The translations under genes were made by a program, and so were the position numbers. Shown piece by piece: positions 11,112 through 21,587 of a stretch of DNA of 64,000 bases. Each line of letters opens with the position of its first letter. Positions within the stretch are counted from its first letter, which is position 1. The notes beneath the pieces are model-generated. The model did no database searches and was not told the origin of the DNA. It was given only the letters and a program-made list of their open reading frames with translations. The stretch comes from Stigmatella aurantiaca DW4/3-1 (GTDB lineage: Bacteria > Myxococcota > Myxococcia > Myxococcales > Myxococcaceae), in NCBI RefSeq assembly GCF_000165485.1, contig NC_014623.1:9256893-9320892 (forward strand), in the 5' to 3' direction.

Positions 11112-11499
11112 CCTTGTCCCGCTTCAACCGGAACGCATCCGCGAAACCCCTCACCCGGTCGAGCGGCTTGGAGAAGATGAACGAAATGACACTCACCCGC
11201 CGCAGGCTGTAGGTGGCCTGCAGCTCGGCGATGTCCTGCGCATCCTCGACGGTGGCGGGGTGGTAGCGGTAGGTGGGCGGGCTGGTCTCGAACTCCATCA
11301 GCAACCGGCGCGCCGACAGGTCCTTCAGCCGGGCCACGGCCGAGGCTTCGGTAATGCGCAGCTCCAAGCTCACGGCCTTCGCAGTCCACTCCCGGCTGGT
11401 ATGCGCCCGCAATAGCAGCAGAATCTCCAGCTTCTCGATGGAGTCGATGTGCGTCGCGATGAACCGTTGGACGCGCGGTGGGATAGCGGCATCACTCAC
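11095..11499 (-). CDS. Winged-helix (MarR-like) regulatory protein
   Basis: The 134-residue protein has an N-terminal helical segment and a winged-helix fold typical of MarR-like regulators (about residues 18-85: EKLEILLLLRAH, AVSLELRI, SAVARLKDLSARRLLMEF). The tail from about 95 is basic and helical. It is first in an operon with two DUF5985 membrane proteins and overlaps the first by 17 nt. It probably regulates that operon or works with those proteins; the target sites are not known. Confidence 0.7.
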   Translation of the reverse strand: MSDAAIPPRVQRFIATHIDSIEKLEILLLLRAHTSREWTAKAVSLELRITEASAVARLKDLSARRLLMEFETSPPTYRYHPATVEDAQDIAELQATYSLRRVSVISFIFSKPLDRVRGFADAFRLKRDKDEGDG

Positions 11500-11578
11500 A
11501 CGCCCACCTTGCGCACGATAGTTTGTAGGTCAACTACTTTTTCACGGCTTTCAATCGAACCTGTTCACGCTTGAGCTG

Positions 11579-12502
11579 CTACTTGGTGAGGGTGGCCACG
11601 TCGAAGAGGGCCAGGAGCGCCGTCTCCGGCCGGCCGTGCATGGGGGGCAGGCGGGAGGAGAAAGCCAGCGCGGCCCCCTGCTGCTCGCCCGAGCGCCATT
11701 CCACGCGGACCCCGGCGAGCACCTCGCCCCGCACGGCGCGGGCGGCCGGCAGGGACTCCTCGGAGAGGGGGCGGTGATCGCCCCCGGTGAGCACGATGTC
11801 CGGGCGCAGCCGCCGGGCTTCCTCGTAGACGAGGCACCCCTCGGCGAGCCCCTGGGCGGCGCGGTTGGCGAACAGGGTGCGGCCGGTGCCCGGCTCCAGC
11901 AGGGCCAGGGGCGTGGGCAGCTCCGAGAGCAGCGCCTCCAGCCACCGCTGGTGGTGGCGGCCCGCCTCCATCTCCTTGCGCAGCACCTCCTCGCGCACCC
12001 GGAGCCGCTCGGCCTCCAGGCGCTGGTACAGCTCGGCCCGCTCGCGCTCGTGCTCCCGCTGCAACACCTCGCGCAGCGCCTCGGCCTGCCGACGCACCAG
12101 CTCCGTCTTGCGGAACAGGTCCACGAAGATGCTCACCTTGGAGCGGAGAATGTCCGGCTCGAAGGGCTTGAGCAGGTAGTCCACCGCGCCCACGGCGTAG
12201 GCCCGGAACTCGGGCACCTCGCCTTGGGACAGGGCGGTGAGAAAGACGATGGGGGTGTTGCGGCTCTTCTCGCGCTCGCGGATGAGCTGCGCCGTCTCGA
12301 AGCCATCCATCTCCGGCATCACCACGTCCAAAAGGACGACGGCGAAGTCCTGGTGCAGCAGGTGGCGCAGCGCCTCGCGCCCGCTCCGGGCGACGACGAC
12401 GGGGTGGCCCAGGGGCGCCAGGGTGGCCTCCAGCGCCAGCACCCCCTCGGGCTGATCGTCCACGACCAGGATGGGAACCTTCTCTCGGGACATCAAACTC
12501 AT
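11579..12502 (-). CDS. Response regulator with receiver, coiled coil and PAS-like domain
   Basis: The start at 12502 makes an ATGA overlap with the CheB-like gene and directly precedes the receiver, so the 92-residue longer frame is dropped. The 307-residue protein has a complete receiver (VVDDQPEG, Asp in VVLLDVVMPEMDG, Lys in YLLKPFEP), a long Glu/Arg-rich coiled coil (about residues 130-190) and a PAS-like domain to the end. It has no DNA-binding, kinase or cyclase domain, so it probably acts by protein interaction. It is the last gene of the coupled operon headed by the poly-HAMP kinase and is the natural candidate output of that kinase. Confidence 0.85.
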   Translation of the reverse strand: MSLMSREKVPILVVDDQPEGVLALEATLAPLGHPVVVARSGREALRHLLHQDFAVVLLDVVMPEMDGFETAQLIREREKSRNTPIVFLTALSQGEVPEFRAYAVGAVDYLLKPFEPDILRSKVSIFVDLFRKTELVRRQAEALREVLQREHERERAELYQRLEAERLRVREEVLRKEMEAGRHHQRWLEALLSELPTPLALLEPGTGRTLFANRAAQGLAEGCLVYEEARRLRPDIVLTGGDHRPLSEESLPAARAVRGEVLAGVRVEWRSGEQQGAALAFSSRLPPMHGRPETALLALFDVATLTK

Positions 12503-13041
12503 GGCAGTACCTTCATCCGGGTGACGGGGACGAGCCGCGCCAACCAGTCCTTGACCCCGCCCGGCGGCACACGCTCCACGCCCTCGGTCTCCTCCGCCGC
12601 CCGGGTCACCGCCGCGCGGCCGCCCTGCTCGCGCAGCGCGGCGAGCCCCGCCCACCCATCTTCGTGGCCTCCGAAGAGCAGCCCCGCAACGCCAGGCCCA
12701 TGGGCCTCGGAGGCGGACTCGAAGAGCGCGTCGATGGAGGGCCGCTGGCCATGCTCGGCCGGCTCGCGCGAAAGGCACACGCAGTTGCCATCCACCAGCA
12801 GGTGGTACCCCGCGGGCGCCAGATACACCCGGCCGGGCAACAGGGCCTCCTTGTCATCCGGCTCCACCACCGGCAACGGGCAGCGGTGCCCCAGGGGGCC
12901 CGCGAGCACCTCGTGGAGGCCCCGGTGAAGCACCAGCACCACGGGCACGGGCATGCGCGCCGGCATCTCCGCGAGCGCGGCCTGCACCTCCTCCAACGCC
13001 TCCCGGGGAGCGCCCACCACCAGCAATCCCAGTGGACTCAC
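12499..13041 (-). CDS. CheB-like methylesterase domain protein lacking the catalytic serine
   Basis: The 180-residue protein is a free-standing CheB esterase domain with a GTG start forming a GTGA overlap with cheR. The family motif VGAS, whose Ser is the nucleophile, reads VGAPREAL here, while the His (VLVLHRGLH) and Asp (FGGHEDGWAG) positions remain. If the fold aligns as expected, the protein cannot hydrolyse methyl esters by the known mechanism and may only bind methylated helices or CheR. The codons there are clean, with no frameshift, so this is not a decayed gene. It sits between cheR and the REC-PAS gene, overlapping both by 4 nt. Confidence 0.8.
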   Translation of the reverse strand: MSPLGLLVVGAPREALEEVQAALAEMPARMPVPVVLVLHRGLHEVLAGPLGHRCPLPVVEPDDKEALLPGRVYLAPAGYHLLVDGNCVCLSREPAEHGQRPSIDALFESASEAHGPGVAGLLFGGHEDGWAGLAALREQGGRAAVTRAAEETEGVERVPPGGVKDWLARLVPVTRMKVLP

Positions 13042-13871
13042 GCCACCCTCCGGAAGACGCGGCCCGAGTCCTCGAGTTCCTCATAGGCCGCGGCGTGAGG
13101 GGTGCTCGCGACGGACTCCTTGCGCCCCAGGCACAGAAAGCCGAAGCGCGACAGGCTCTCGTAGAGGCGCCTGTGCACGCGGTGGGAGAGCGCGCGGTTG
13201 TAGGCCAGCAGCGTGTCGCGGCAGAGGACGACCTGGAACTCGTTGAAGGAGCCATCCGTCGCGAGGTTGTGCTGGGTGAAGAAGATCCCTTCGCGCAGGG
13301 CGCGCGAGAACACCGCCCAGTTCCCATCCCGCGTGTAGTAGTCCGACAGGGCGCGCCGTCCCCCCGCCTCCAGGTAGTGGCGCGACTCCTCCTCGTCCGG
13401 CAGGGGGATGACCCCGGTGCGCGCGTCGGCGAGCAACCCTTCGCTGGCGTCCGAGGCGTACAGGCGGCAGCGCCCCCACAACCCCTCCTCCATCAGGAGG
13501 ATGGCCAGGGCATACGTCTCCTCGCCCGAGCCGCAGCCCGCGTGCCACACGCGCACGGAGGGCCAGGTGCGCAGCACCGGCACCACCCGCGCCCGGAAGG
13601 ACCGGAAGAAGGCCGGCTCGGCGAACAAGGGGCGGGACGGGCCCGCCAGCGCCCGCAGCAGCCCCTCCATCGCATCGGCGTCGTGCAGCACACGGCCCTG
13701 GAGGGCGGAGAGGGTGTCCAGCCGCTCCTCGCGCAGGTGGCGCCGCAGCTGCCGCAGCAGCAGCGGCCGGGCATGGTCGCGCAAATCGAAGCCGTAGTGC
13801 CGCCACACGGCCTCCAGCAACAGTTCCAACTCGAGCCGCTCCAGCTCCGAGCCCCGCTCCGGGGGGCTCAC
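13038..13871 (-). CDS. cheR: CheR-type SAM-dependent protein-glutamate methyltransferase
   Basis: The 277-residue protein has the CheR helical N-domain and a methyltransferase domain with SAM motif [17 protein letters not shown] (about residue 110), [10 protein letters not shown] and the later CRDTLLAYN segment matching the family CRN region. It should methylate glutamates on helical receptor bundles. The GTG start at 13871 overlaps the stop of the poly-HAMP kinase gene by 4 nt (GTGA); the frame extends further back but only across that gene. No methyl-accepting receptor is encoded nearby, so its substrate may be the helical HAMP array of its operon partner. That last point is inference. Confidence 0.9.
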   Translation of the reverse strand: MSPPERGSELERLELELLLEAVWRHYGFDLRDHARPLLLRQLRRHLREERLDTLSALQGRVLHDADAMEGLLRALAGPSRPLFAEPAFFRSFRARVVPVLRTWPSVRVWHAGCGSGEETYALAILLMEEGLWGRCRLYASDASEGLLADARTGVIPLPDEEESRHYLEAGGRRALSDYYTRDGNWAVFSRALREGIFFTQHNLATDGSFNEFQVVLCRDTLLAYNRALSHRVHRRLYESLSRFGFLCLGRKESVASTPHAAAYEELEDSGRVFRRVA

Positions 13872-16800
13872 CCGGGAATCTCCGGACGCGGCGGACGGGT
13901 GGCGCCGCGCGGCACGTGCAACCAGACGCGCAGCAGGCTGAGCAGCTTCTCGATGTCCACCGGCTTGGTGATGTAGTCGGACGCCCCGGCCTCCAGACAC
14001 TTCTCCCGGTCTCCCTTCATCGCCTTGGCGGTGAGGGCGAGGATGGGCAGGTGGGCGAAGCGCTCCATGCCGCGGATGGCCCGCATGGCTTGATAGCCGT
14101 CCATCTCCGGCATCATGACGTCCATCAGGACGAGCTCCACCTCGGTGTCCTTCTCCAGCAGGGAGATGCCCTCGGCGCCGCTCTCGGCGAACGCCACCTT
14201 CATGCCATAGCGCTCCAACACGGTGTTGAGGGCGAAGATGTTGCGCACATCGTCGTCCACCACGAGCACCTTGCGGCCCACGAGGAGCGGATCCCTCTCG
14301 CGGGCCTTCTCCAGCATGCGGCGCTTGGGCTCGGTGAGCTGCGCGGGCGCGCGGTGGAGGAAGAGGCTCGTCTCCTCCAGGAGCCGCTCGGGGCTCTGGG
14401 CGTCCTTGACGATGATGGCCTCGGCCAGGCGCCGCAGCTCCGTCTCCTGGGCGCGCGTCAGCTCGCGCCCCGTGTAGACGATGGCGGGCGGCGTCGAGGC
14501 GCCGTGCTCGGCGTGGAGCTGGCGCAGCAGGTCGGCGCCGGGCAAGTCTGGCAGCCCCAGGTCCATCACCATGCAGTCGAAGCGCCGCCCGGCGATGGCC
14601 TCCTGGGCCTGCGCGGCGGTGCTCACGGCCACCGTCTGCACATCCTCGCTGCCCAGCAGCTCCGTGAGCGCCTGGCGGTGCACATCGTCGTCCTCGACGA
14701 TGAGCAGGCTGCGGGCCTTGCGGTCCACGAAGCTCCGCAGCTCGCGCAAGGCAAGCTCCGCGGCCGACGGGTCCGCGGAGGCCCGGAGGTGGCCCAGCGC
14801 CCCGAGGGTGAGCGAGCGGTCGCGGTGGTCCTCTCCCGAGACCGTGTAGACCGGCAGCGCCCGCGTGGCGGCATCATGCTTGAGCCGGTCGAGGACGACC
14901 CAGCCCGCCATGTCCGGCAGATCCAGGTCCACGGCGACGGCCACGGTCCGCGCATTGCGCGCCATCTCCAGCGCGGACTCCGCCTCCGTGGAGACGAGCA
15001 GCTTGAAGCCCACCCCTTGCGCCGCGGCGCGCAGCCGGGTGGCATGGTCCTGCGTGTGCGTCACCGCGAGCAGCACCGCATCGCCCGGAAGGATGGAGGC
15101 ACTGTCGTCCTCGATGTCCGGGCGGTGGAGGGCCTCCACCTCCGGGGCGAGCACCTCCACGGTGGGAGGGGGCAGCGCTTGGACGTTGGCGGCCACCCGC
15201 GCCAGGGTCTGGCCTGTCTCCGTGGGGCGCGGGGCCACATACTTGAGCGGCAAGAAGAGGGTAAAGGTGCTGCCGCGGCCCACCTCGCTCTCCAGACGGA
15301 TCTCTCCCCCGAGCAACCGGGCAATCTCTCGCGAGATGGAGAGCCCGAGGCCCGTGCCCCCGTACTTGCGCGCGGTGGAGCCGTCGGCCTGCTGGAAGGC
15401 CTCGAAGATGATCTGGTGCTTGTCCTTGGGAATGCCGATGCCCGTGTCCCGCACCACGAAGGCCACCACGGTGGGGGCGGTGCGCAGGATGGGGTGATCC
15501 GACGACCAGCCGGCACGGGCGCGCTGGATGCTGAGGGTGACCTGGCCGGACTCGGTGAACTTGAAGGCGTTGGACAGGAGGTTCTTGAGCACCTGCTGGA
15601 GGCGCTTGGCGTCCGTCTGCACCTCGCCGGGCAGCGCGCCCTCCAGGGAGATGTCGAACTGGAGCGACTTCTTGTCGGCCACCTGCCGGAAGGTGCGCTC
15701 CACGAACTCGCGCAGGTCGCCGAAGCGCAGCGGCCCCACGTCCACCGTCATGGTGCCGGACTCGATCTTCGACAGGTCGAGGATGTCGTTGATGAGCTCC
15801 AGCAGGTCCGAGCCGGAGGCGTGAATGGTGCGGGCGAACTCCACCTGACGGCCGGTGAGGTTGCCGTCGGTGTTCTCGCTGAGCGTCTGGCTGAGGATGA
15901 GCAGGGAGTTGAGCGGGGTGCGCAGCTCGTGGCTCATGTTGGCGAGGAACTCGCTCTTGTACTTGGAGGTGAGCGAGAGCTGCTCGGCCTTCTCTTCCAG
16001 GGCGCGCTTGGCCTGCTCCACCTCGAGGTTCTTGTGCTCCACCTCGTTCTTCTGCTCGGAGAGCAGCTTGGCCTTCTCCTGAAGCTCCTCGTTGGTGCGG
16101 CGCAGCTCCTCCTGCTGGCGCTTGAGGAGTTCCTCGGACTGCTGGAGCGAGTTGGCCTGCTGCTCCAGGCGCTTGTTGGTCTCGGTGAGCTCTTCCTGCT
16201 GCTTGCGAAGCTCATCGGTGAGCGCCTGGGACTGCTTGAGCAGCGCCTCGGTGCGCATGTTGGCGGCGATGGTGTTGAGCACGATGCCGATGGACTCGGT
16301 GAGCTGCTCGAGGAAGCCCAGGTGCACGTCGCTGAACTTGTGGAAGCTGGCCAGCTCGATGACAGCCTTGATGTCGCCCTCGAAGAGCACCGGCAGGACG
16401 ACGATGTTGCGGGGGACCTCTTCGCCCAGACCGGAGGAGATGCGGATATAGGAGTCCGGGATGTCGGACAGGAGGATGGGCTCCTTCTCCAGGGCGCACT
16501 GGCCGACGAGCCCCTCGCCCAGCTTGAAGGTGTTGGAGAGCCCCTTGCGCTCGCGGTAGGCGTAGGAGGCGAGCAGCTTGAGGACCTGGTCCTCCTCGAT
16601 GCGCTCGGAGATGTAGAAGACGCCGTGCTGGGCATCCACGAGCGGCGCCAGCTCGGAGAGGATGACCTTGGAGACGGTGAGCAAGTCTCTCTGGCCCTGA
16701 AGGACGCGGGTGAACTTGGCGAGGTTGGTCTTGAGCCAGTCCTGCTCGGTGTTCTTGCGCGTGGTGTCCTTGAGGTTGCGGATCATCTCATTGATGTTGT

Positions 16801-19800
16801 CCTTGAGGGCAGCCACTTCGCCCTGGGCGGACACGGTGATGAACCGCGTGAGGTCACCCTTGGTCACGGCGGTGGCGACCTCGGCGATGGCGCGCACCTG
16901 GGTGGTGAGGTTGGCGGCGAGCTGGTTCACGTTGTCCGTGAGGTCGCGCCAGATGCCGGCGGTGCCGGGCACGCGGGCCTGGCCACCGAGCTTTCCTTCG
17001 ATTCCCACCTCGCGCGCCACCGTGGTCACCTGGTCGGCGAACACCGCGAGCGTGTCGATCATGCCGTTGATGGTGTCGGCCAGCTCGGCGATCTCGCCCT
17101 TGGCATCCACGACGAGCTTGCGCTTGAGGTCGCCGTTGGCCACGGAGGTCACCACCTTGGCGATGCCGCGCACCTGGGTGGTGAGGTTGGTGGCCATGGA
17201 GTTCACGTTGTCCGTGAGGTCCTTCCACGTCCCGGCCACGCCTTTCACCACCGCCTGCCCACCCAGCTTTCCTTCGGTACCCACCTCGCGCGCCACACGC
17301 GTCACTTCCGAGGCGAACGACGACAGCTGATCCACCATCGTGTTGATGGTGTTCTTCAGCTCGGCGATTTCTCCCTGCACATCCACGGTGATCTTCTTGG
17401 ACAGGTCCCCGTTGGCCACCGCCGTGGTCACCTCCGCGATGTTGCGCACCTGCGCCGTCAGGTTGCTGGCCATGGAGTTCACGTTGTCCGTGAGGTCCTT
17501 CCACGTCCCGGCCACCCCCTTCACCACCGCCTGCCCACCCAGCTTTCCTTCGGTACCCACCTCGCGCGCCACGCGCGTCACTTCCGAGGCGAACGACGAC
17601 AGCTGGTCCACCATCGTGTTGATGGTGTTCTTCAGCTCCAGAATCTCTCCTCGCACGTCCACGGTGATCTTCTTGGACAGGTCCCCGTTGGCCACGGCTG
17701 TGGTCACCTCGGCGATGTTGCGCACCTGTGCCGTCAGGTTGCTGGCCATGGAGTTCACGTTGTCCGTGAGGTCCTTCCACGTCCCACCCACCCCCTTCAC
17801 CACCGCCTGACCACCCAGCTTTCCTTCGGTACCCACTTCGCGCGCCACGCGCGTCACTTCCGAGGCGAACGACGACAGCTGGTCCACCATCGTGTTGATG
17901 GTGTTCTTCAGCTCCAGGATCTCTCCTCGCACGTCCACGGTGATCTTCTTGGACAAGTCGCCACGGGCCACGGCCGTGGTCACCTCCGCGATGTTGCGCA
18001 CCTGGGACGTCAGGTTGGAGGCCATGGAGTTCACGTTGTCCGTGAGGTCCTTCCACGTCCCACCGACACCACGAACGATGGCCTGCCCGCCCAGCTTTCC
18101 TTCGGTACCCACTTCGCGCGCCACACGCGTCACTTCCGAGGCGAACGACGACAGCTGATCCACCATCGTGTTGATGGTGTTCTTCAGCTCCAGGATCTCT
18201 CCTCGCACGTCCACGGTGATCTTCTTGGACAGGTCCCCGTTGGCCACCGCCGTGGTCACCTCCGCGATGTTGCGCACCTGCGCCGTCAGGTTGCTGGCCA
18301 TGGAGTTCACGTTGTCCGTGAGGTCCTTCCACGTCCCACCCACCCCCTTCACCACCGCCTGACCACCCAGCTTTCCTTCCGTTCCCACCTCGCGCGCCAC
18401 ACGCGTCACTTCCGAGGCGAACGACGACAGCTGGTCCACCATCGTGTTGATGGTGTTCTTCAGCTCCAGGATCTCTCCTCGCACGTCCACGGTGATCTTC
18501 TTGGACAGGTCCCCGTTGGCCACCGCCGTGGTCACCTCCGCGATGTTGCGCACTTGCGCCGTCAGGTTGCTGGCCATGGAGTTCACGTTGTCCGTGAGGT
18601 CCTTCCACGTCCCACCCACCCCCTTCACCACCGCCTGACCACCCAGCTTTCCTTCGGTACCCACTTCGCGCGCCACGCGCGTCACTTCCGAGGCGAACGA
18701 CGACAGCTGATCCACCATCGTGTTGATGGTGTTCTTCAGCTCCAGGATCTCTCCTCGCACGTCCACGGTGATCTTCTTGGACAGGTCACCATTGGCCACG
18801 GCTGTGGTCACTTCCGCGATGTTGCGCACCTGCGCCGTCAGGTTGCTGGCCATGGAGTTCACGTTGTCCGTGAGGTCCTTCCACGTCCCACCCACCCCCT
18901 TCACCACCGCCTGACCACCCAGCTTTCCTTCGGTACCCACCTCGCGCGCCACGCGCGTCACTTCCGAGGCGAACGACGACAGCTGGTCCACCATCGTGTT
19001 GATGGTGTTCTTCAGCTCCAGAATCTCACCCTGCACGTCCACGGTGATCTTCTTGGACAGGTCCCCGTTGGCCACCGCCGTGGTCACCTCCGCGATGTTG
19101 CGCACCTGCGCCGTCAGGTTGCTGGCCATGGAGTTCACGTTGTCCGTGAGGTCCTTCCACGTCCCGGCCACCCCCTTCACCACCGCCTGACCACCCAGCT
19201 TTCCTTCGGTACCCACCTCGCGCGCCACACGCGTCACTTCCGAGGCGAACGACGACAGCTGATCCACCATCGTGTTGATGGTGTTCTTCAGCTCCAGGAT
19301 CTCTCCTCGCACGTCCACGGTGATCTTCTGAGACAGATCCCCGTTGGCCACCGCCGTGGTCACCTCCGCGATGTTGCGCACCTGCGCCGTCAGGTTGCTG
19401 GCCATGGAGTTCACGTTGTCCGTGAGGTCCTTCCACGTCCCACCCACCCCCTTCACCACCGCCTGACCACCCAGCTTTCCTTCGGTACCCACTTCGCGCG
19501 CCACGCGCGTCACTTCCGAGGCGAACGACGACAGCTGATCCACCATCGTGTTGATGGTGTTTTTCAGCTCCAGGATCTCTCCTCGCACATCCACGGTGAT
19601 CTTCTTGGACAAGTCGCCACGGGCCACGGCCGTGGTCACCTCCGCGATGTTGCGCACCTGGGACGTCAGGTTGGAGGCCATGGAGTTCACGTTGTCCGTG
19701 AGGTCCTTCCACGTCCCGGCCACCCCCTTCACCTTGGCCTGGCCACCCAGCTTTCCTTCGGTACCCACCTCGCGCGCCACACGCGTCACTTCCGAGGCGA

Positions 19801-20296
19801 AGGAGCCCAGCTGCTCCACCATGCCGTTCACCAGGCGGGCGGTGCGCAGGAACTCGCCCTTGAGGGGGCGGCCATCCACCTCGAGCGCCATGGTCTGGAA
19901 GAGGTCGCCCTTGGCCACGGCGCCGATGACGCGTCCCATTTCCGTGGTCGGCTGGATGAGGTCCGCCACCAGCATGTTCACGGACTCGACGCAATCGGCC
20001 CAGGAGCCGACGGCACTGGCCACGGTGGCACGCTGGGTGATGCGGCCCTCCTTGCCAACCATGGTCCCGATGCGCTCGAACTCCTTGGCCATGCGCTCAT
20101 TGAGATCGATGATGTCATTGAGCGTATCGGCCACCTTGCCGGCGACCCCCACCGTGTCCACGGGCATCCGGACGGTGAAATCCCCCTTCTGGACGGCAGC
20201 GAGGACGCGGAGAAGCTGACGGGTGTCGAGCGAGTCAGAGGCGGGCTCCACCACCTTCGCGGAGACCTTCCGGACCGGGTTCTTCTGGGTGCGCAT
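13868..20296 (-). CDS. Giant poly-HAMP hybrid histidine kinase with GAF domain and three receivers
   Basis: This 2142-residue soluble protein has two degenerate HAMP-like units (residues 20-160), 11 tandem 92-residue HAMP units (about 164-1176), a GAF domain (about 1200-1345), a Glu-rich coiled coil (1345-1450), HisKA with His in [14 protein letters not shown] (about 1454), HATPase with [18 protein letters not shown] and GGTGLGLS, and three receivers (about 1740-1860, 1862-1985, 2010-2130). Receiver 1 lacks the acidic pocket; receivers 2 and 3 keep IVEDDD and VVDDDV plus their Asp. The HAMP units resemble those of fungal group III kinases (Nik1/Os-1), which respond to osmotic stress. It heads a coupled operon with cheR, a CheB-like gene and a REC-PAS gene. 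Confidence 0.95.
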   Translation of the reverse strand: MRTQKNPVRKVSAKVVEPASDSLDTRQLLRVLAAVQKGDFTVRMPVDTVGVAGKVADTLNDIIDLNERMAKEFERIGTMVGKEGRITQRATVASAVGSWADCVESVNMLVADLIQPTTEMGRVIGAVAKGDLFQTMALEVDGRPLKGEFLRTARLVNGMVEQLGSFASEVTRVAREVGTEGKLGGQAKVKGVAGTWKDLTDNVNSMASNLTSQVRNIAEVTTAVARGDLSKKITVDVRGEILELKNTINTMVDQLSSFASEVTRVAREVGTEGKLGGQAVVKGVGGTWKDLTDNVNSMASNLTAQVRNIAEVTTAVANGDLSQKITVDVRGEILELKNTINTMVDQLSSFASEVTRVAREVGTEGKLGGQAVVKGVAGTWKDLTDNVNSMASNLTAQVRNIAEVTTAVANGDLSKKITVDVQGEILELKNTINTMVDQLSSFASEVTRVAREVGTEGKLGGQAVVKGVGGTWKDLTDNVNSMASNLTAQVRNIAEVTTAVANGDLSKKITVDVRGEILELKNTINTMVDQLSSFASEVTRVAREVGTEGKLGGQAVVKGVGGTWKDLTDNVNSMASNLTAQVRNIAEVTTAVANGDLSKKITVDVRGEILELKNTINTMVDQLSSFASEVTRVAREVGTEGKLGGQAVVKGVGGTWKDLTDNVNSMASNLTAQVRNIAEVTTAVANGDLSKKITVDVRGEILELKNTINTMVDQLSSFASEVTRVAREVGTEGKLGGQAIVRGVGGTWKDLTDNVNSMASNLTSQVRNIAEVTTAVARGDLSKKITVDVRGEILELKNTINTMVDQLSSFASEVTRVAREVGTEGKLGGQAVVKGVGGTWKDLTDNVNSMASNLTAQVRNIAEVTTAVANGDLSKKITVDVRGEILELKNTINTMVDQLSSFASEVTRVAREVGTEGKLGGQAVVKGVAGTWKDLTDNVNSMASNLTAQVRNIAEVTTAVANGDLSKKITVDVQGEIAELKNTINTMVDQLSSFASEVTRVAREVGTEGKLGGQAVVKGVAGTWKDLTDNVNSMATNLTTQVRGIAKVVTSVANGDLKRKLVVDAKGEIAELADTINGMIDTLAVFADQVTTVAREVGIEGKLGGQARVPGTAGIWRDLTDNVNQLAANLTTQVRAIAEVATAVTKGDLTRFITVSAQGEVAALKDNINEMIRNLKDTTRKNTEQDWLKTNLAKFTRVLQGQRDLLTVSKVILSELAPLVDAQHGVFYISERIEEDQVLKLLASYAYRERKGLSNTFKLGEGLVGQCALEKEPILLSDIPDSYIRISSGLGEEVPRNIVVLPVLFEGDIKAVIELASFHKFSDVHLGFLEQLTESIGIVLNTIAANMRTEALLKQSQALTDELRKQQEELTETNKRLEQQANSLQQSEELLKRQQEELRRTNEELQEKAKLLSEQKNEVEHKNLEVEQAKRALEEKAEQLSLTSKYKSEFLANMSHELRTPLNSLLILSQTLSENTDGNLTGRQVEFARTIHASGSDLLELINDILDLSKIESGTMTVDVGPLRFGDLREFVERTFRQVADKKSLQFDISLEGALPGEVQTDAKRLQQVLKNLLSNAFKFTESGQVTLSIQRARAGWSSDHPILRTAPTVVAFVVRDTGIGIPKDKHQIIFEAFQQADGSTARKYGGTGLGLSISREIARLLGGEIRLESEVGRGSTFTLFLPLKYVAPRPTETGQTLARVAANVQALPPPTVEVLAPEVEALHRPDIEDDSASILPGDAVLLAVTHTQDHATRLRAAAQGVGFKLLVSTEAESALEMARNARTVAVAVDLDLPDMAGWVVLDRLKHDAATRALPVYTVSGEDHRDRSLTLGALGHLRASADPSAAELALRELRSFVDRKARSLLIVEDDDVHRQALTELLGSEDVQTVAVSTAAQAQEAIAGRRFDCMVMDLGLPDLPGADLLRQLHAEHGASTPPAIVYTGRELTRAQETELRRLAEAIIVKDAQSPERLLEETSLFLHRAPAQLTEPKRRMLEKARERDPLLVGRKVLVVDDDVRNIFALNTVLERYGMKVAFAESGAEGISLLEKDTEVELVLMDVMMPEMDGYQAMRAIRGMERFAHLPILALTAKAMKGDREKCLEAGASDYITKPVDIEKLLSLLRVWLHVPRGATRPPRPEIPG
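16770..19805 (-). repeat. Eleven tandem 276-bp units encoding HAMP modules
   Basis: Each unit encodes 92 residues beginning [20 protein letters not shown] and containing [10 protein letters not shown] and ITVDV. Period 276 bp is exact across the array; for example the same motif recurs at 17334, 17610, 17886, 18162, 18438, 18714, 18990, 19266 and 19542. Units 1-9, the first read on the minus strand, are close to identical at base level; the last two are diverged. Near-identity of DNA implies recent homogenisation or expansion by recombination. Confidence 0.95.
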
Positions 20297-20488
20297 TCAA
20301 GCCCCTGGCTGGCCAATCCGGGGGAAAATGCTCCCCCCAACTGTTGGCACGGGAATACTGAAGGAGGCCGTTTTCTCATGGATCGGCCCCCCTCACGCCA
20401 GTCCAGGTCTCACGCTCGGCTGGTGGGTAGGGAACAGTCCCTTCCCAAAGGTGTTCTCCACTCAACACCCGAGTGGGGGGAGGTGGGC

Positions 20489-21316
20489 TCAGTTCCGGAT
20501 GCGCGGGGCGGGAGCGATGACGCGCACCGCCAGTTGCTCGCTGCCCGCCACCAGGGTGCTCAGCACTTCGCGGTGGGAGGGCGTCAGCCGGGCCATGGCG
20601 CGCAGGGTGGCCACCAGCACCACGGCCTCCATCGGGGACGGAACGGACAGCCCCGAGGGGCCCGTCTTGAGGGGCAGCGGCAACCGCGGCGCCCGGTGGG
20701 CCGCGGCCAGCGCCTCCACGGCATAGGAAGGCCGGTGGTCCAGGGTGACGGCGATGGCGGGCAGCGCGGTGGCGGCCCGGCCCTTGCCCTGCCCTTGCAG
20801 TTCCATCAGCACCTGAAGGGCGCCGGACTGCTCGTAGAGGGCAATCCCCTCGCCGCCCTCGTCACCGCCGCCGAAGACGCTGCCCTCGTAGGTGTGCGAG
20901 TGTGCCCCCGACAAGGTGATGGCGAAGGGCTGGCTGTCGTCCCAGTGGGTCCAGGGTTGGGCCTCCCAGAACTCGGTGGCGGCCTGAACGAAGAGCAGCG
21001 CCTTGTCCGCCCCGAGCGCGGCCACGCCCCGCTGCTCCCAGGCCATGAAGGTGGCGATGGCCGCCCGCGCCGTGAGGGCCTGCTCTGGGGGAGGCTCCAC
21101 CCGGAGGCCCAGACTCTGTGCGACGTCCGCCAGGGCCGGCTCGCAGCACACCTCCGAGGCCTCCACCCCGAGGAGGAGGGCCTGCACCCCCACGGCATCG
21201 TCCTGCTCGAAGACCGGGGAGGCGAACTCCCCGGACGCCGAGATGCGCAGGTACACGTTGGTGCTCCCCTGTGCCTGGGAGAGGGGCACGGGGCCGAGCT
21301 TGAGCAGGTGAAACAT
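20489..21316 (-). CDS. Conserved-looking hypothetical protein
   Basis: The 275-residue protein has codon use like its neighbours and no signal peptide, membrane helix or recognised catalytic motif. A middle segment rich in Gly and Tyr (GAHSHTYEGSVFGGGDEGGEG) followed by IALYEQ looks like a beta-sheet domain, and the C-terminal third is helical. It stands alone upstream of the poly-HAMP operon on the same strand, about 190 nt away, so it need not belong to it. I do not recognise the family and assign no function. Confidence 0.7.
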   Translation of the reverse strand: MFHLLKLGPVPLSQAQGSTNVYLRISASGEFASPVFEQDDAVGVQALLLGVEASEVCCEPALADVAQSLGLRVEPPPEQALTARAAIATFMAWEQRGVAALGADKALLFVQAATEFWEAQPWTHWDDSQPFAITLSGAHSHTYEGSVFGGGDEGGEGIALYEQSGALQVLMELQGQGKGRAATALPAIAVTLDHRPSYAVEALAAAHRAPRLPLPLKTGPSGLSVPSPMEAVVLVATLRAMARLTPSHREVLSTLVAGSEQLAVRVIAPAPRIRN

Positions 21317-21587
21317 GGTGCCTCCGGGCTATCGCGTCTGGAGCTGTCTGGCGAGTGTTACCCGCTTCGGCCTTCTCCAGAAGCGGCGCCCGGTGTCATC
21401 GGCGTGCAGCAGGAAGTCCAACAGGGCGCAGCGCTTGAGCAGCACGACGACCGGCAGTAGCGGAGCGAAACCAAGATCCTGGACATGAATGTTGAGCACC
21501 TGCTGGTGAGTGGCGTTCAAGCGACCCTGTCAGCGGGTAGAAGAGCCGCCTCACACGCCATCAGCACCCGTTCCACCGTGCCCCTCT
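21317..21587. other. Intergenic stretch without a supported gene
   Basis: A 63-codon minus-strand frame with a TTG start (21329-21520) is the only open frame of note. It lacks a ribosome-binding site and a recognisable family, so it is not called. The region separates the hypothetical gene from the GntR gene on the same strand. Confidence 0.4.

Noticed and set aside
16770-19805. CRISPR or satellite array
   Set aside because: Units are 276 bp, contiguous, and translate in one frame into HAMP modules; there are no spacers.
20341-20370. Sigma-54-type promoter (TGGCAC near 20345)
   Set aside because: The downstream GC element is absent at the required spacing, and the strand points away from the kinase operon.
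13916-21460. A 2514-codon open frame on the plus strand
   Set aside because: It lies antisense to the poly-HAMP kinase and beyond. Its length follows from the repeats and codon bias of the real gene; the product is His/Val/Leu-rich with no domain, and there is no start signal.
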